Positions 22,977 through 31,377 of a stretch of DNA of 37,128 bases are shown here, in pieces; position 1 is the stretch's first letter; each line of letters opens with the position of its first letter. This DNA comes from an uncultured Clostridium sp. Lineage in GTDB: Bacteria; Bacillota; Clostridia; Peptostreptococcales; Peptostreptococcaceae. The stretch spans positions 1 to 37,128 of the forward strand of contig USRS01000011.1 of assembly GCA_900557165.1 (NCBI GenBank), written 5' to 3'. The notes under the pieces are model-generated. The model made no database searches, was not told the DNA's origin, and saw only the letters and a list, made by a program, of their open reading frames with translations. Both the position numbers and the translations under genes were made by a program.

Positions 22977-23738
22977 TTATTCCACTCCCTTTTTATTTAG
23001 ACTTTTTAATACATCTAATGATTTTTTATTTATCTTTCCTAAATATTCATTCATATAGATTTTTAATATTTTACTTAACTCATTTATTAGGTATTTTGAT
23101 ACTTTAGCTTTTGAACATAATATAATATCATTTTTTAATATATAATCCATTAGTTTAGCTGTAGTTATATTCATCTTTAAATTATGTTCATAATTCACAC
23201 TACATTTTTCACACAATAAACCACCTTCATATATATTAAATACAGGATTTTTAAAATCTTTATTGTAACAACTAACACATGTATTTACAATAGGTTTAAA
23301 TCCTATGTAATCTAAAAATTTAAGTTCAAAACATAAAGTCACATATTCCATATCTATATCCTCTTCACAAAATAAATAAAGAGCTTGAGCTAATAGTATA
23401 AATAGTCTATTATTAGGTTGATTTTCAATCATAAAATTATCAATTAATTTTAAAATATACGTTCCATAAGAAAAAGCCTCAAAATTATAAGATAAATTGT
23501 AAAAACTTTTTATAATTTCACTTTGAGTTACTCTATACATGTGCCCTTCTTTTTTTAATGTGAAGTTTGAATATGAAAATATCTGAGAAGACGATAATAA
23601 AGAACTTTTACTTTTCTTAGCTCCTCTCGCAATTACAGCTATTTTACCCAGTTTCCTACTAAATACAGTTAATATCAAGTCATTTTCTTTATAAGGCACT
23701 GATTTAAGTACTATACCCTGGGTGTTTATTATTACCAT
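22977..23738 (-). CDS. recO: DNA repair protein RecO
   Basis: 253 residues. RecO binds DNA and, with RecR, loads RecA in the RecFOR recombination pathway. The N-terminal OB fold includes [20 protein letters not shown] and [14 protein letters not shown]. The central helical part is followed by a zinc finger with C154/C157 and C176/C179 (CVSC...CEKC), conserved in Gram-positive RecO. The ATG overlaps the stop of the upstream 37-residue YqzL-like gene by one base, and the DUF4342 gene follows immediately. The yqzL-recO order is the same as in B. subtilis, where these lie just after era; here mgtE and a promoter separate them from era. Confidence 0.96.
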   Translation of the reverse strand: MVIINTQGIVLKSVPYKENDLILTVFSRKLGKIAVIARGAKKSKSSLLSSSQIFSYSNFTLKKEGHMYRVTQSEIIKSFYNLSYNFEAFSYGTYILKLIDNFMIENQPNNRLFILLAQALYLFCEEDIDMEYVTLCFELKFLDYIGFKPIVNTCVSCYNKDFKNPVFNIYEGGLLCEKCSVNYEHNLKMNITTAKLMDYILKNDIILCSKAKVSKYLINELSKILKIYMNEYLGKINKKSLDVLKSLNKKGVE

Positions 23739-23851
23739 TAATTATCTCCCTTTTTTTCCTTCTTTTTAAGTAAAGACTTTTTATTGTGTATATACAAATA
23801 AGCTTCTATACTTCCACTTTTCTTAAAAAATTGCCAACATATATTATGCAT
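23738..23851 (-). CDS. yqzL: YqzL-like small protein
   Basis: A 37-residue frame, [20 protein letters not shown] at its start and a lysine-rich end. The stretch W-x-F-F-x-x-[ST]-G-[NS]-[IV]-x-x-Y-L resembles B. subtilis YqzL, a short conserved protein also encoded directly upstream of recO. The ribosome site GAAGGGGG lies 7 bases before the ATG, and the TAA overlaps the recO ATG by one base (TAATG), so it is almost certainly translated with recO. Its function is unknown. It is too short for common length cut-offs and easily missed. Confidence 0.8.
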   Translation of the reverse strand: MHNICWQFFKKSGSIEAYLYIHNKKSLLKKKEKKGDN

Positions 23852-23906
23852 ATTATTGCCCCCTTCTTACAGTTTTTTATATTTTTCGTAAGAATGGTAT
23901 AAATAA

Positions 23907-23935
23907 TTCATAACTTTTAAAATTTTTTTATTCAA
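23907..23935 (-). promoter_or_regulatory. Possible promoter of yqzL-recO
   Basis: On the minus strand TTGAAT (23935-23930), 17 bases, TATGAA (23912-23907). Downstream TTCTTAC and GTAAGAA form a 7-bp inverted repeat whose right arm touches the yqzL ribosome site. The 118-base gap to mgtE otherwise holds nothing recognisable, including no clear terminator. Confidence 0.4.
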
Positions 23936-23969
23936 TAATTAATAATATAGTTGCTTATTATTAGTATTT

Positions 23970-25343
23970 TTATAAAAAAGCAGTTGTTATTAAGAAAAAT
24001 ATGCATATTCCTATAAAATCTAGTATTACTGATACTAGTGGCGCAGATACTATAGAAGTATCTATATCTAATTTTTTCAATAAACTAGGTACAATGGCAC
24101 CTATAGTAGCTCCAAATATCATATTTATTAATATTGATATACTCACTAATAAGGATATATTTAAATTATTTATTATGATATATGTTCCTAGACCTCCTAT
24201 TAGTCCACAAACTATGCCTGTTATTAAACCAACTAAAATTTCTTTTACTGTATTATTAGTTGATACTGAATCTTTAGAAGATATGGTCATAATTGTTATG
24301 GAAGATGATTGCATTCCAATACTTCCACCTAAACATAATATAACGGGTAAGAATAATAATATTTTTACATAATTAGAGTCAATTCCTACAAACGGTAATT
24401 TTGTTAAAATAATTGTAGATAATAATCCCATGATTAGTATAATTATTAACCAAGGCATTCTAGCTCTTACAGAAGATGTTACTTGTTGAAGAGTTGTTGC
24501 ATTTACATTTTCAGCCACATCTCTTTCATGTTCAGATGAGCCGGCTAATTTATATAAGTCTTCACTAGCTTCTTCTTCCATTACATCTATAATATCATCT
24601 ACTGTTATTATTCCTTTTAATATACCTTCTTTATCTATTACTGGTATGGCAATTAAATCATATTTAGATACTAATCTAACAGCTTCTTCTCTATCTTCAT
24701 CTACATCTATGGATATGATATTTTCACTCATTAAATCTTCTACTATAACTGAATCTCTTGCCGTTATAAGTTCTCTAAGAGATAAAACACCTACTAGTTT
24801 TTCATCATTATCAACTACATAAATATAATATATAGTTTCAGCATCAAGAGCATTTTCCCTCATATGATCTATTGCTTCTTTTGCTGTCATATTTTTATTT
24901 ATTTCAATATAGCCAGTAGTCATAATACCACCAGCAGAATCTTCATCATATACTAATAATTCTTTTACATCATCAGCATCTTCTTTACTTAAAAGATTCA
25001 TTATTCTATGTCTCTCATCTTCTTCAATCTCACTTAAGATATCAGTTAAATCATCTAAAGACATTTGTTCTAATATATTTTTTCCATGTTCTTGATCTAT
25101 ATTAGATAATATTGATCTAAAAAATTCAGGTCCACTTTCCTCTAAAATAGAAGCAGACATATCGATTGGTAATACTTCAAATAATTTTATTTTTTTATCT
25201 TCATCTAAGTGTTCCATCACATCAAAAATATCCATAATATGATATTCTTCTAGTAATTCTCTTAGATCTAATAATTTATTATTTTCAAGTAAGGATATAA
25301 CATCCCTCAACAAATCCCTGGAATCTTCCTGTTTCTTATCCAT
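23970..25343 (-). CDS. mgtE: Magnesium transporter MgtE
   Basis: About 457 residues. The cytoplasmic N domain (about 10-125; LLENNKLLDLRELLEEYHIM, helical repeats) precedes paired CBS domains (about 130-255; DEDSAGGIMTTGYIEI, LVGVLSLRELI, GIITVDDIIDVMEEE) that sense Mg2+ and gate the channel. Five membrane helices follow from about 285 to the end, with LFLPVILCLGGSIGMQSSS and IINMIFGATIGAIVPSLLKK. Mg2+-selective channel/transporter of the cell membrane. The frame opens with GTG at 25352, but AAAGGTGG is best spaced for ATG 25343. It lies about 10 bases after era on the same strand, with no M-box leader visible, so it probably depends on upstream transcription. Confidence 0.95.
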   Translation of the reverse strand: MDKKQEDSRDLLRDVISLLENNKLLDLRELLEEYHIMDIFDVMEHLDEDKKIKLFEVLPIDMSASILEESGPEFFRSILSNIDQEHGKNILEQMSLDDLTDILSEIEEDERHRIMNLLSKEDADDVKELLVYDEDSAGGIMTTGYIEINKNMTAKEAIDHMRENALDAETIYYIYVVDNDEKLVGVLSLRELITARDSVIVEDLMSENIISIDVDEDREEAVRLVSKYDLIAIPVIDKEGILKGIITVDDIIDVMEEEASEDLYKLAGSSEHERDVAENVNATTLQQVTSSVRARMPWLIIILIMGLLSTIILTKLPFVGIDSNYVKILLFLPVILCLGGSIGMQSSSITIMTISSKDSVSTNNTVKEILVGLITGIVCGLIGGLGTYIIINNLNISLLVSISILINMIFGATIGAIVPSLLKKLDIDTSIVSAPLVSVILDFIGICIFFLITTAFL

Positions 25344-25354
25344 ATAATCCACCT

Positions 25355-26245
25355 TTATTTATCATTGTATCCAAAATTACTTATATAATTTTGTGAATTT
25401 CTCCAGTTTTCTTTAACTTTTACCCATAACTGAAGATTTGTTTTTGTACCTAAAAGTAGTTCCATATCTTCCCTTGCTGCTTTTCCTATTCCTTTTAATT
25501 TTCTTCCGTTCTTTCCTATAATTATACCTTTATGAGAAGGTCTTTCGCAACATATGACAGCTGAAATATCTACTATATTTTGGTCTTTTCTAAATTTCAT
25601 TCTTTCTATTTCAACAGCTACACCATGTGGAACTTCATCATGAACATAGTGTAGTACTTTTTCTCTTATTAGTTCAGATACTAAAACTCTTTCTGGTTGG
25701 TCTGTTATCATATAATCCGGGAAGTATTTTGGACCTTCTTCAAGATAGTTACCTATTACTTTCATTAATTCTTTTACATTTCTTCCTTTTAATGCTGATA
25801 TAGGTACTATTCCTTTAAATATTCCTTCATTATTGTACATTTCCATTAATTTAAATAAATCAGCTTCTTCTATTTGATCCATTTTATTTATAACTAATAT
25901 GACAGGAGTTTTTATATTTCTTAAATCTTCTATAATCATTCTATCTCCTGGTCCTATTTTCTTTGATTCATCAACTACATATAATACAACATCCACATTT
26001 TTAAATGCATCTGTAGCTTGAGTTACCATGAATTCTCCTAATTTAGTTTTAGGTTTATGTATACCTGGTGTATCTAAAAATACTATTTGCATTTCTTCAT
26101 TTGTATAAACTGCTTGTATTGTATTTCTTGTTGTTTGAGGTTTATCACTCATTATAGCGATTTTTTCACCTACTACGTTATTCATTAATGTAGATTTACC
26201 AACATTAGGTCTACCTACTATACTTACAAATCCTGATTTAAACAT
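25355..26245 (-). CDS. era: Ribosome-assembly GTPase Era
   Basis: 296 residues. GTPase that binds the 3' end of 16S rRNA and acts in 30S maturation. G1 GRPNVGKS at 11-18, the TT of G2 in PQTTRNTIQ, G3 DTPG at 58-61, G4 NKMD, and G5 SALKG are all present. The C-terminal KH domain carries IIGKNGRKLKGIGKAARED. I chose ATG 26245 because AGGAGAG lies 6 bases upstream and the resulting length fits the family; a longer frame from 26284 adds 13 unlikely residues. It is followed almost directly by mgtE. Confidence 0.97.
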   Translation of the reverse strand: MFKSGFVSIVGRPNVGKSTLMNNVVGEKIAIMSDKPQTTRNTIQAVYTNEEMQIVFLDTPGIHKPKTKLGEFMVTQATDAFKNVDVVLYVVDESKKIGPGDRMIIEDLRNIKTPVILVINKMDQIEEADLFKLMEMYNNEGIFKGIVPISALKGRNVKELMKVIGNYLEEGPKYFPDYMITDQPERVLVSELIREKVLHYVHDEVPHGVAVEIERMKFRKDQNIVDISAVICCERPSHKGIIIGKNGRKLKGIGKAAREDMELLLGTKTNLQLWVKVKENWRNSQNYISNFGYNDK

Positions 26246-26359
26246 GTATGACTCTCCTAACTGTTTGTTTATGTTATTGTTCATTTTTTCTGTACGATTA
26301 TATTAATTTAATAAATATTTTTTATATAATTAAATAAATATCTAATATTATAACACATT

Positions 26360-27082
26360 TTAGTAAAAGTTAATTATTTTTAATTGGAAAACTAACATGG
26401 CAACTAAAATTCCTAATAGTCCACCTGCCACAGTTTCCCAAAATGTGTGTATTTTACCTTCTATTCTACTTTGAGCAACTAGTACTGCCATGATATAAGC
26501 TAATGCAGATACTATGGGTCTTTCAATTAACATTGTAATTGCTGTAGCTATAGCAAAAGCCAAAGCTGAGTGTCCACTTGGCATACCTCCTTTTAGAGGA
26601 GTTCCTGTAGATGTCAATGCTTTTACTACAACTACACTTATTAAGACTAATACTATACATATTAATGTAACATGTGGATCTGATTTTCTTATGGTAAAAA
26701 TCAATGATTTAGATAAATCTGTAAATTTATCATAAAATATAAGATATCCTACAGCCACTGCATTCAATGCTGAAATTAATACTCCTCCCGCAGCCACGTC
26801 CTTAGCAATCTTTGCTAAATAATGATATTTATCCGTAACTAAATCCACTGTATTTTCTATAGCAGTATTAAACATTTCAGATATTATTACTAATGAAATT
26901 GATAATATTAAAATCATCATTTCAAATTTATTTAAGTCAAAGCGCAAACTTATAATCAATACGGCTACTGCTATTATATAATGTATTTTCATATTTCTTT
27001 CATACTTAAATGTGTATATAATTCCTTGAATAGCAGCATTAAATGCTTCTATAATACTAGGGCGAGTTTTTTTATCTTTCAT
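26360..27082 (-). CDS. Fusion of undecaprenol/diacylglycerol kinase (DgkA) and PAP2 phosphatase
   Basis: 240 residues in two membrane domains. Residues 1-118 are a DgkA-type kinase with EAFNAAIQGIIYTFKYERNM, E69, and the signature FNTAIENTVDL (E76) and KDVAAGG. In Gram-positive bacteria this enzyme is mainly an undecaprenol kinase. Residues 130-240 are a PAP2 phosphatase with motif 2 PSGHSALAF (168-176) and motif 3 SRIEGKIHTFWE (205-216, H212). Motif 1 is atypical: KALTSTGTP lacks the usual RP. One polypeptide may therefore phosphorylate undecaprenol and dephosphorylate a lipid phosphate or pyrophosphate, recycling the wall carrier lipid. Position between ybeY and era is that of ordinary dgkA. 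AGGGAG precedes the ATG. Confidence 0.9.
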   Translation of the reverse strand: MKDKKTRPSIIEAFNAAIQGIIYTFKYERNMKIHYIIAVAVLIISLRFDLNKFEMMILILSISLVIISEMFNTAIENTVDLVTDKYHYLAKIAKDVAAGGVLISALNAVAVGYLIFYDKFTDLSKSLIFTIRKSDPHVTLICIVLVLISVVVVKALTSTGTPLKGGMPSGHSALAFAIATAITMLIERPIVSALAYIMAVLVAQSRIEGKIHTFWETVAGGLLGILVAMLVFQLKIINFY

Positions 27083-27087
27083 AAAAA

Positions 27088-27549
27088 TTACTCCCTTGTT
27101 ATTCCAAGCTTATTTAAAATATGTTCTTCCTTTTCTCTCATTTCTTTTGTATTTTCTTCAGTGTCATGGTCATATCCTAACAAATGGAACATACTATGAC
27201 ATACTAAAAAACATACTTCTCTTTCAAAACTATGATTATACTCTCTACTTTGTTCGAAGGCTCTTTCTAAAGATATAACTATATCTCCTAAAGACTCTTC
27301 TCCAAAATCAACATCAAATTCATCTTCTACTAAAAGAGGAAATGATAGTACATCTGTTGGTCTATTCACTCCTCTAAAATCTCTATTTAATTGATGTATT
27401 TCTTTATTATCAACAAAAGATAAACTTACTTCATAATCATCGTCATATCCTTCATAATCTAAACATTCAGATATTATATCTTTTATTTTTTCCATTAAAT
27501 CTTCATTTACTTCTAATTTATCTTGTCTATTATCTATTATTAATTCCAT
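27088..27549 (-). CDS. ybeY: Endoribonuclease YbeY
   Basis: 153 residues. Single-strand RNase needed for 16S rRNA 3'-end maturation and ribosome quality control. The zinc site H-x3-H-x5-H is seen in CHSMFHLLGYDHDTEE. The conserved RGVNRPTDVLSFPL stretch lies at about 80-93, and LGDIVISLERAFEQS follows. GAGGTAG precedes the ATG. It sits between phoH and dgkA/PAP2 with short gaps (18 and 5 bases). In Bacillus a yqfF gene lies between phoH and ybeY, but it is absent here. Confidence 0.96.
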   Translation of the reverse strand: MELIIDNRQDKLEVNEDLMEKIKDIISECLDYEGYDDDYEVSLSFVDNKEIHQLNRDFRGVNRPTDVLSFPLLVEDEFDVDFGEESLGDIVISLERAFEQSREYNHSFEREVCFLVCHSMFHLLGYDHDTEENTKEMREKEEHILNKLGITRE

Positions 27550-27567
27550 TATTCTACCTCTAGTCTA

Positions 27568-28581
27568 TTATTTTTGTGAACTTTTATCTTTAGCTTTAAG
27601 TTCTTGTTTTTTATTTAAATTATGGTCTTCTTTTTTTTCAAATTTTTCATAAGCTCTTATGATTCTTTGAACTAATTCATGCCTTACAACATCTTTTTCC
27701 GTTAGCTCCATACTTCCTATTCCACTAACATTTTTAAGAATTTTTGTAGCTTGAAGCAAACCACTTTTTTTATTATTTGGAAGGTCTGTTTGAGTTATAT
27801 CACCTGTAACTACAGCTTTTGAACCAAATCCTAATCTTGTTAAGAACATTTTCATTTGTTCTGGTGTAGTATTTTGTGCTTCATCTAAAATTATAAAGGC
27901 ATTATCTAGGGTTCTACCTCTCATAAATGCCAGTGGTGCTACTTCTATATTACCTCTTTCTAAATATTTATTAAATCTATCTGGTCCAAGCATATCAAAT
28001 AAAGCATCATATAAAGGTCTTAAATATGGGTCTACCTTATCTCTCATATCTCCTGGTAAAAAACCTAAGCTCTCTCCTGCTTCAACAGCTGGTCTAGTAA
28101 GAATAATTCTACTTACTTCATCATTTTTAAATGCCCTAACAGCCATGGCAACTGCCAAATAAGTTTTTCCTGTTCCTGCTGGACCTATTCCAAATGTTAT
28201 ATCATTGCTTTTTATTAAATCTACATATTTCTTTTGACCTAAAGTTTTAGGTTGTACAGGTTTACCTTTTTTAGTTAAAACTATTACATCCTCCAACTCT
28301 TTTATTCTCATTTCACTGCCTTCTAATAATAGGGATAAAGAATATGTTATACTTTGTTTATCTAAAGACTTACCATTTGATACTGTATCATGTAGTTCAT
28401 TCATTAATTTAAGTGCTAAGTCTACATTTTTTTCTTCCCCCATTAAAACAATATTACCTTCTCTTAGTATCACATCTATACTCAGAGTACTTTCGATTAG
28501 TTTTATATTTTCATCAAAATCTCCAAATAATTCTCTTTCAAATTTTTCTTCTGATACTATAAATTTTTTTTGAATAATCAA
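27568..28581 (-). CDS. phoH: PhoH-family ATPase
   Basis: 337 residues. An N-terminal KH-like part (about 1-90) precedes the P-loop ATPase with Walker A GPAGTGKT (133-140) and Walker B IILDEAQN (230-237); ALLRASVY-like RGRTLDNAF and TGDITQTDLP are further family motifs. PhoH is often linked with YbeY and is thought to act on RNA, but its role is not settled. The start is TTG at 28581, with AAGGAGG 9 bases upstream; no better in-frame ATG exists. The C-terminal 25 residues are very lysine-rich. Confidence 0.95.
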   Translation of the reverse strand: MIIQKKFIVSEEKFERELFGDFDENIKLIESTLSIDVILREGNIVLMGEEKNVDLALKLMNELHDTVSNGKSLDKQSITYSLSLLLEGSEMRIKELEDVIVLTKKGKPVQPKTLGQKKYVDLIKSNDITFGIGPAGTGKTYLAVAMAVRAFKNDEVSRIILTRPAVEAGESLGFLPGDMRDKVDPYLRPLYDALFDMLGPDRFNKYLERGNIEVAPLAFMRGRTLDNAFIILDEAQNTTPEQMKMFLTRLGFGSKAVVTGDITQTDLPNNKKSGLLQATKILKNVSGIGSMELTEKDVVRHELVQRIIRAYEKFEKKEDHNLNKKQELKAKDKSSQK

Positions 28582-28615
28582 TTGAAATATTCCTCCTTAA
28601 GTGACTTACATTTTA

Positions 28616-29908
28616 TTAATTTTCTTCATCATCAGTATTACTTTTTATATCTTCTTTAAATTCATTTCTTATATCATTAATAGGTCTATTTTCAGGATTG
28701 GAAGGTTTTTGTTCTCCTTCTTCCTTACTTTTCTTTTCTTCATTAGATTTAATTATAGATTCAGCTTCACTTTTACTCAATATATCTAATTTTGCTATAT
28801 CTTCCTTTGTAGTTACTGTTACTACATATTCTATCATATTTTTGCCAACATTATATTTATCTTTTGAATCTATTATTCTAGCTGATACTGGAATTTTATA
28901 TTCCAACTCTTTTAATACTTGAGAAGATAATTCTTCCTTTAGTTTTTGTACATCTATCTTATTTTCAACTTTCTTTACTTCATAAAATGTACTTACTGTT
29001 ATTTTTATAGGGAATGTATAATCTCCCAATTTAAGTTCATGGGTTTTATTTTCAATTTCATAATTCTTATACTTTATATTTCTCAATATTTTAAATTTTT
29101 TATCATAGAAACTTATGGTATAAACATTTTTCTTATTTGATGTCCTTTGATTTTTAACATCTATGTAATTTGAAGTTTTTTTAGCTTCATAAAAAGTTGT
29201 CGCCCAAACTTCTGGTAAAGCTGATGTATTAGCTCCATTAATAAGTACATCACCTTTTTTTACTATATCGCCTTCATCTACTATAGCTTCTCCACTTCTA
29301 GGTACTACTTTTTCTATTATACCATCTTTTTCAGCTATAATATTACAATAATTAGAGTTTTCATCAGCATTTTGACTTTCATCTTTTTTAGTTATATTTA
29401 CAAATATATTAGTTCCTTTTACATTTATAGACACATAGGCAATTTGATTAAATTTTAACATTATATTTTCTCTTACAATTTTTCTATCTATGCTTTTCTT
29501 ATAAACGCCGGGTTTAACACCTTGTATGTAAAGCTCCTTTTTTAGAGCTTGTTTGTCTATTCCTTCAGGAGCTGTTATATAAACATCTGTTACAAATTGA
29601 GATGTAGACATTAATATTATCAAAGAAATAATGGCACAAATAACCATACCTCTATAAGTATATATTCTTCTTGCAATAAAAGGAATGCCTGTCTGCTTTT
29701 TAATTTTAATATCAAATTTATTATTTCTATAAATTTTTTTTAATTTTTTAAAGTTATTCCTATCTATATCGAATTGAATTTTTGTTTTTTCTATTCTATT
29801 TACATTGTAAACATATATTTTATTTCTTATAAGATAATTTAAAAAACTTTCTGTTCCTAAACCTTCCACGATTACAGTATAATATCCTCTTATGAAACTT
29901 ATCACCAC
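28616..29908 (-). CDS. yqfD: Sporulation protein YqfD
   Basis: 430 residues. An N-terminal cytoplasmic part (1-85) begins FIRGYYTVIVEGLGTESFLN, followed by one membrane helix (about 88-107, GMVICAIISLIILMSTSQFV) and a long extracytoplasmic part with ITAPEGIDKQALKKELY, VRENIMLKFNQIAYVSINVKG and the YIEP-like KDGIIEKVVPRSGEAIVDEGDIV. This is the YqfD family of mother-cell sporulation proteins, usually transcribed by sigma-E with yqfC. The last 45 residues form an acidic, Glu/Lys/Asn-rich tail after the conserved part. The exact role is unknown. AGGAGG precedes the ATG; yqfC ends 9 bases upstream. Confidence 0.93.
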   Translation of the reverse strand: MVISFIRGYYTVIVEGLGTESFLNYLIRNKIYVYNVNRIEKTKIQFDIDRNNFKKLKKIYRNNKFDIKIKKQTGIPFIARRIYTYRGMVICAIISLIILMSTSQFVTDVYITAPEGIDKQALKKELYIQGVKPGVYKKSIDRKIVRENIMLKFNQIAYVSINVKGTNIFVNITKKDESQNADENSNYCNIIAEKDGIIEKVVPRSGEAIVDEGDIVKKGDVLINGANTSALPEVWATTFYEAKKTSNYIDVKNQRTSNKKNVYTISFYDKKFKILRNIKYKNYEIENKTHELKLGDYTFPIKITVSTFYEVKKVENKIDVQKLKEELSSQVLKELEYKIPVSARIIDSKDKYNVGKNMIEYVVTVTTKEDIAKLDILSKSEAESIIKSNEEKKSKEEGEQKPSNPENRPINDIRNEFKEDIKSNTDDEEN

Positions 29909-29917
29909 TATCTCCTC

Positions 29918-30151
29918 CTAATCAATATACTCTAAGGAGTATATAAGTCCTTTTATTCCAATTTCCTCTGGTTCAATATATTTTAGTAAAAGATGATCTC
30001 CAGTTATTTTTACAGTTTTTACTTTAGTTTTTATCTTAATTAAATTTGTATCGTAAGTTATAATAGATTCATAATTTTCTATTTTTATAAATGTATTGCT
30101 TATTAAAGTAACTGTAGGTTGTGTCACTTTTAAATCTGGCGATATATCCAT
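29918..30151 (-). CDS. yqfC: Sporulation protein YqfC
   Basis: 77 residues. YabP/YqfC family, seen in DLKVTQPTVTLISNTFIKIENY, a short beta-rich region (TYDTNLIKIKTKVKTVKITG) and the C-terminal YIEPEEIGIKGLIYSLEY. Partner gene of yqfD in sporulating Firmicutes; function unknown. GGGAGGGGA precedes the ATG. It is the first gene of a minus-strand run reaching mgtE. No clear sigma-E promoter could be assigned in the AT-rich upstream 90 bases. Confidence 0.9.
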   Translation of the reverse strand: MDISPDLKVTQPTVTLISNTFIKIENYESIITYDTNLIKIKTKVKTVKITGDHLLLKYIEPEEIGIKGLIYSLEYID

Positions 30152-30232
30152 GGCTCAATCCCCTCCCTCTTGTATATTCTATTAATAAGCCAGATTAAAA
30201 TTTCATATTTTTTCATATCTTTAAATTTATAT

Positions 30233-30257
30233 AAAAAAAACTGAGAATACTCTCAGT
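30233..30257 (-). terminator. Terminator of tspO
   Basis: ACTGAGA (30240-30246) pairs with TCTCAGT (30251-30257) around 4 bases, followed on the minus strand by eight T residues. A textbook intrinsic terminator. Confidence 0.93.
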
Positions 30258-30304
30258 ATTATTTATTTATAAACCATATGTATTATTTATTTATAAACCA
30301 TATG
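30257..30304. repeat. Perfect 24-bp tandem duplication across the tspO stop codon
   Basis: 30257-30280 and 30281-30304 are identical. The unit is 8 codons long and, read in the tspO frame, encodes IWFINK, stop, and Tyr. The copy beyond the real stop repeats the end of the gene with a second in-frame stop. It lies directly against the terminator stem. A recent slippage or duplication event is the simplest explanation. Confidence 0.95.
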
Positions 30305-30780
30305 TAGTAATTAAGTACAAGAGCATATATTAGCCAAAATACATAAGGTATATTTAAATAAGCTGACGTAGGTTTAATTTTATAAAATTTATAAATCATT
30401 GCTAGTACAAATATAAGAAGTAACATTAAATCTATTAAAGCTGTTAATCTAAGTTGAAATCCAAAGAATAGTATAGACCATAGAAAATTTAATCCCATTT
30501 GGAACCAATAATAAAACATAGCATCTTTTACTTTACATTCACTTTTTTTCTGTGACAAAATTATATAAGATGATGTTCCCATCAATATGTATAATACAGT
30601 CCACACTATAGGAAAAATTATCCCTAGTGGCGCAAATCCTGGTTTGATAAGTTCATGATAATAAGTGGCCATACCTACTCCACATATTACTTTAGATAAC
30701 ATACTACTCAAAATGCCAATAAGTATAGGAGCAAGTACACAACAAATATATTTCTTAACTTCTTTAACTGATATAATCAA
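30283..30780 (-). CDS. tspO: TspO/MBR family membrane protein
   Basis: 165 residues with five membrane helices. Family features include YHELIKPGFAPLGIIFPIVW (about 40-60), TVLYILMGTSSYIIL, NFLWSILFFGFQLRLTALIDLMLL and PYVFWLIYALVLNYYIWFINK. TspO proteins bind porphyrins and other tetrapyrroles in the cell membrane; the role in this organism is not known. The start is TTG at 30780 with AGGG 6 bases upstream. The 3' end carries the 24-bp duplication. It has its own terminator, so it is probably a single-gene unit. Confidence 0.93.
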   Translation of the reverse strand: MIISVKEVKKYICCVLAPILIGILSSMLSKVICGVGMATYYHELIKPGFAPLGIIFPIVWTVLYILMGTSSYIILSQKKSECKVKDAMFYYWFQMGLNFLWSILFFGFQLRLTALIDLMLLLIFVLAMIYKFYKIKPTSAYLNIPYVFWLIYALVLNYYIWFINK

Positions 30781-30875
30781 TTCCTTCCCTCGCTTTCACT
30801 TATTATTTCTAATTAATAAGTATGTACCAAAATAAGGGATTATGATTATTTATATTAAAAATTCATTAAATATAA

Positions 30876-30905
30876 AAAAACCTAGAGATTAATCTCTAGG
30901 TTTTT
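30876..30905 (-). terminator. Terminator of rpsU-yqeY
   Basis: A fully palindromic 30-base site centred on GAGATTAATCTC, with A5 and T5 ends. It can act in both directions. Confidence 0.92.
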
Positions 30906-30907
30906 AT

Positions 30908-31351
30908 CTATTGTAAATTTTTCTTTACTAACTCATTTATTAGTTTTCCATCAGCTCTGCCTTTTACTTTAGGCATAATTGACGACATAATATTCTTCAT
31001 ATCTTTCATAGAAGTAGCTCCTACTTCAGATATAGTAGAAATTACGATTTCATTTAATTCTTCTTCGCTTAATTGTTGAGGTAGGTACTCTTTTAAAATT
31101 TCAATCTCTGCATCAGCTTTTTCAACTAAATCTTCTCTTCCAGCTTTTGCAAACTCATCACGAGAATCTCTAGTTTGTTTTAATTGCTTAGCAATAAGAT
31201 CTGTAATTTCTTCGTCTCCTAATTCAACTCTATTATCTACTTCATATTGTTTAATAGAAGCTCTAATTAAAGTTATAACAGACTTTTTGTTAGTATCCTT
31301 GTTTTTCATCGAAGATTTTAAATCTTCTTGTAACTTTTGTTTAAGGGACAT
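30908..31351 (-). CDS. yqeY: GatB/YqeY domain protein
   Basis: 147 residues: MSLKQKLQEDLKSSMKNKDT at the start and the YqeY domain to the end, including YLPQQLSEEELNEIV and MKDIMSSIMPKVKGRADG-type KNIMSSIMPKVKGRADGKLI. It resembles the C-terminal tRNA-binding tail of GatB; a role in tRNA-dependent amidation is suspected but unproven. I chose ATG 31351 since GAGGTGAGGG is well placed; a GTG three codons upstream overlaps that site. It directly follows rpsU, a widely conserved pair. Confidence 0.92.
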   Translation of the reverse strand: MSLKQKLQEDLKSSMKNKDTNKKSVITLIRASIKQYEVDNRVELGDEEITDLIAKQLKQTRDSRDEFAKAGREDLVEKADAEIEILKEYLPQQLSEEELNEIVISTISEVGATSMKDMKNIMSSIMPKVKGRADGKLINELVKKNLQ

Positions 31352-31377
31352 TACCCTCACCTCTTTATTTCTATTTA

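Noticed and set aside
24001..24372. 123-codon frame antisense to mgtE
   Set aside because: Antisense to conserved membrane helices; no ribosome site or recognisable product.
26246..26284. Longer N terminus for Era (start at 26284)
   Set aside because: The upstream ATG has no good ribosome site, whereas AGGAGAG is well placed for 26245, and the family length fits the shorter form.
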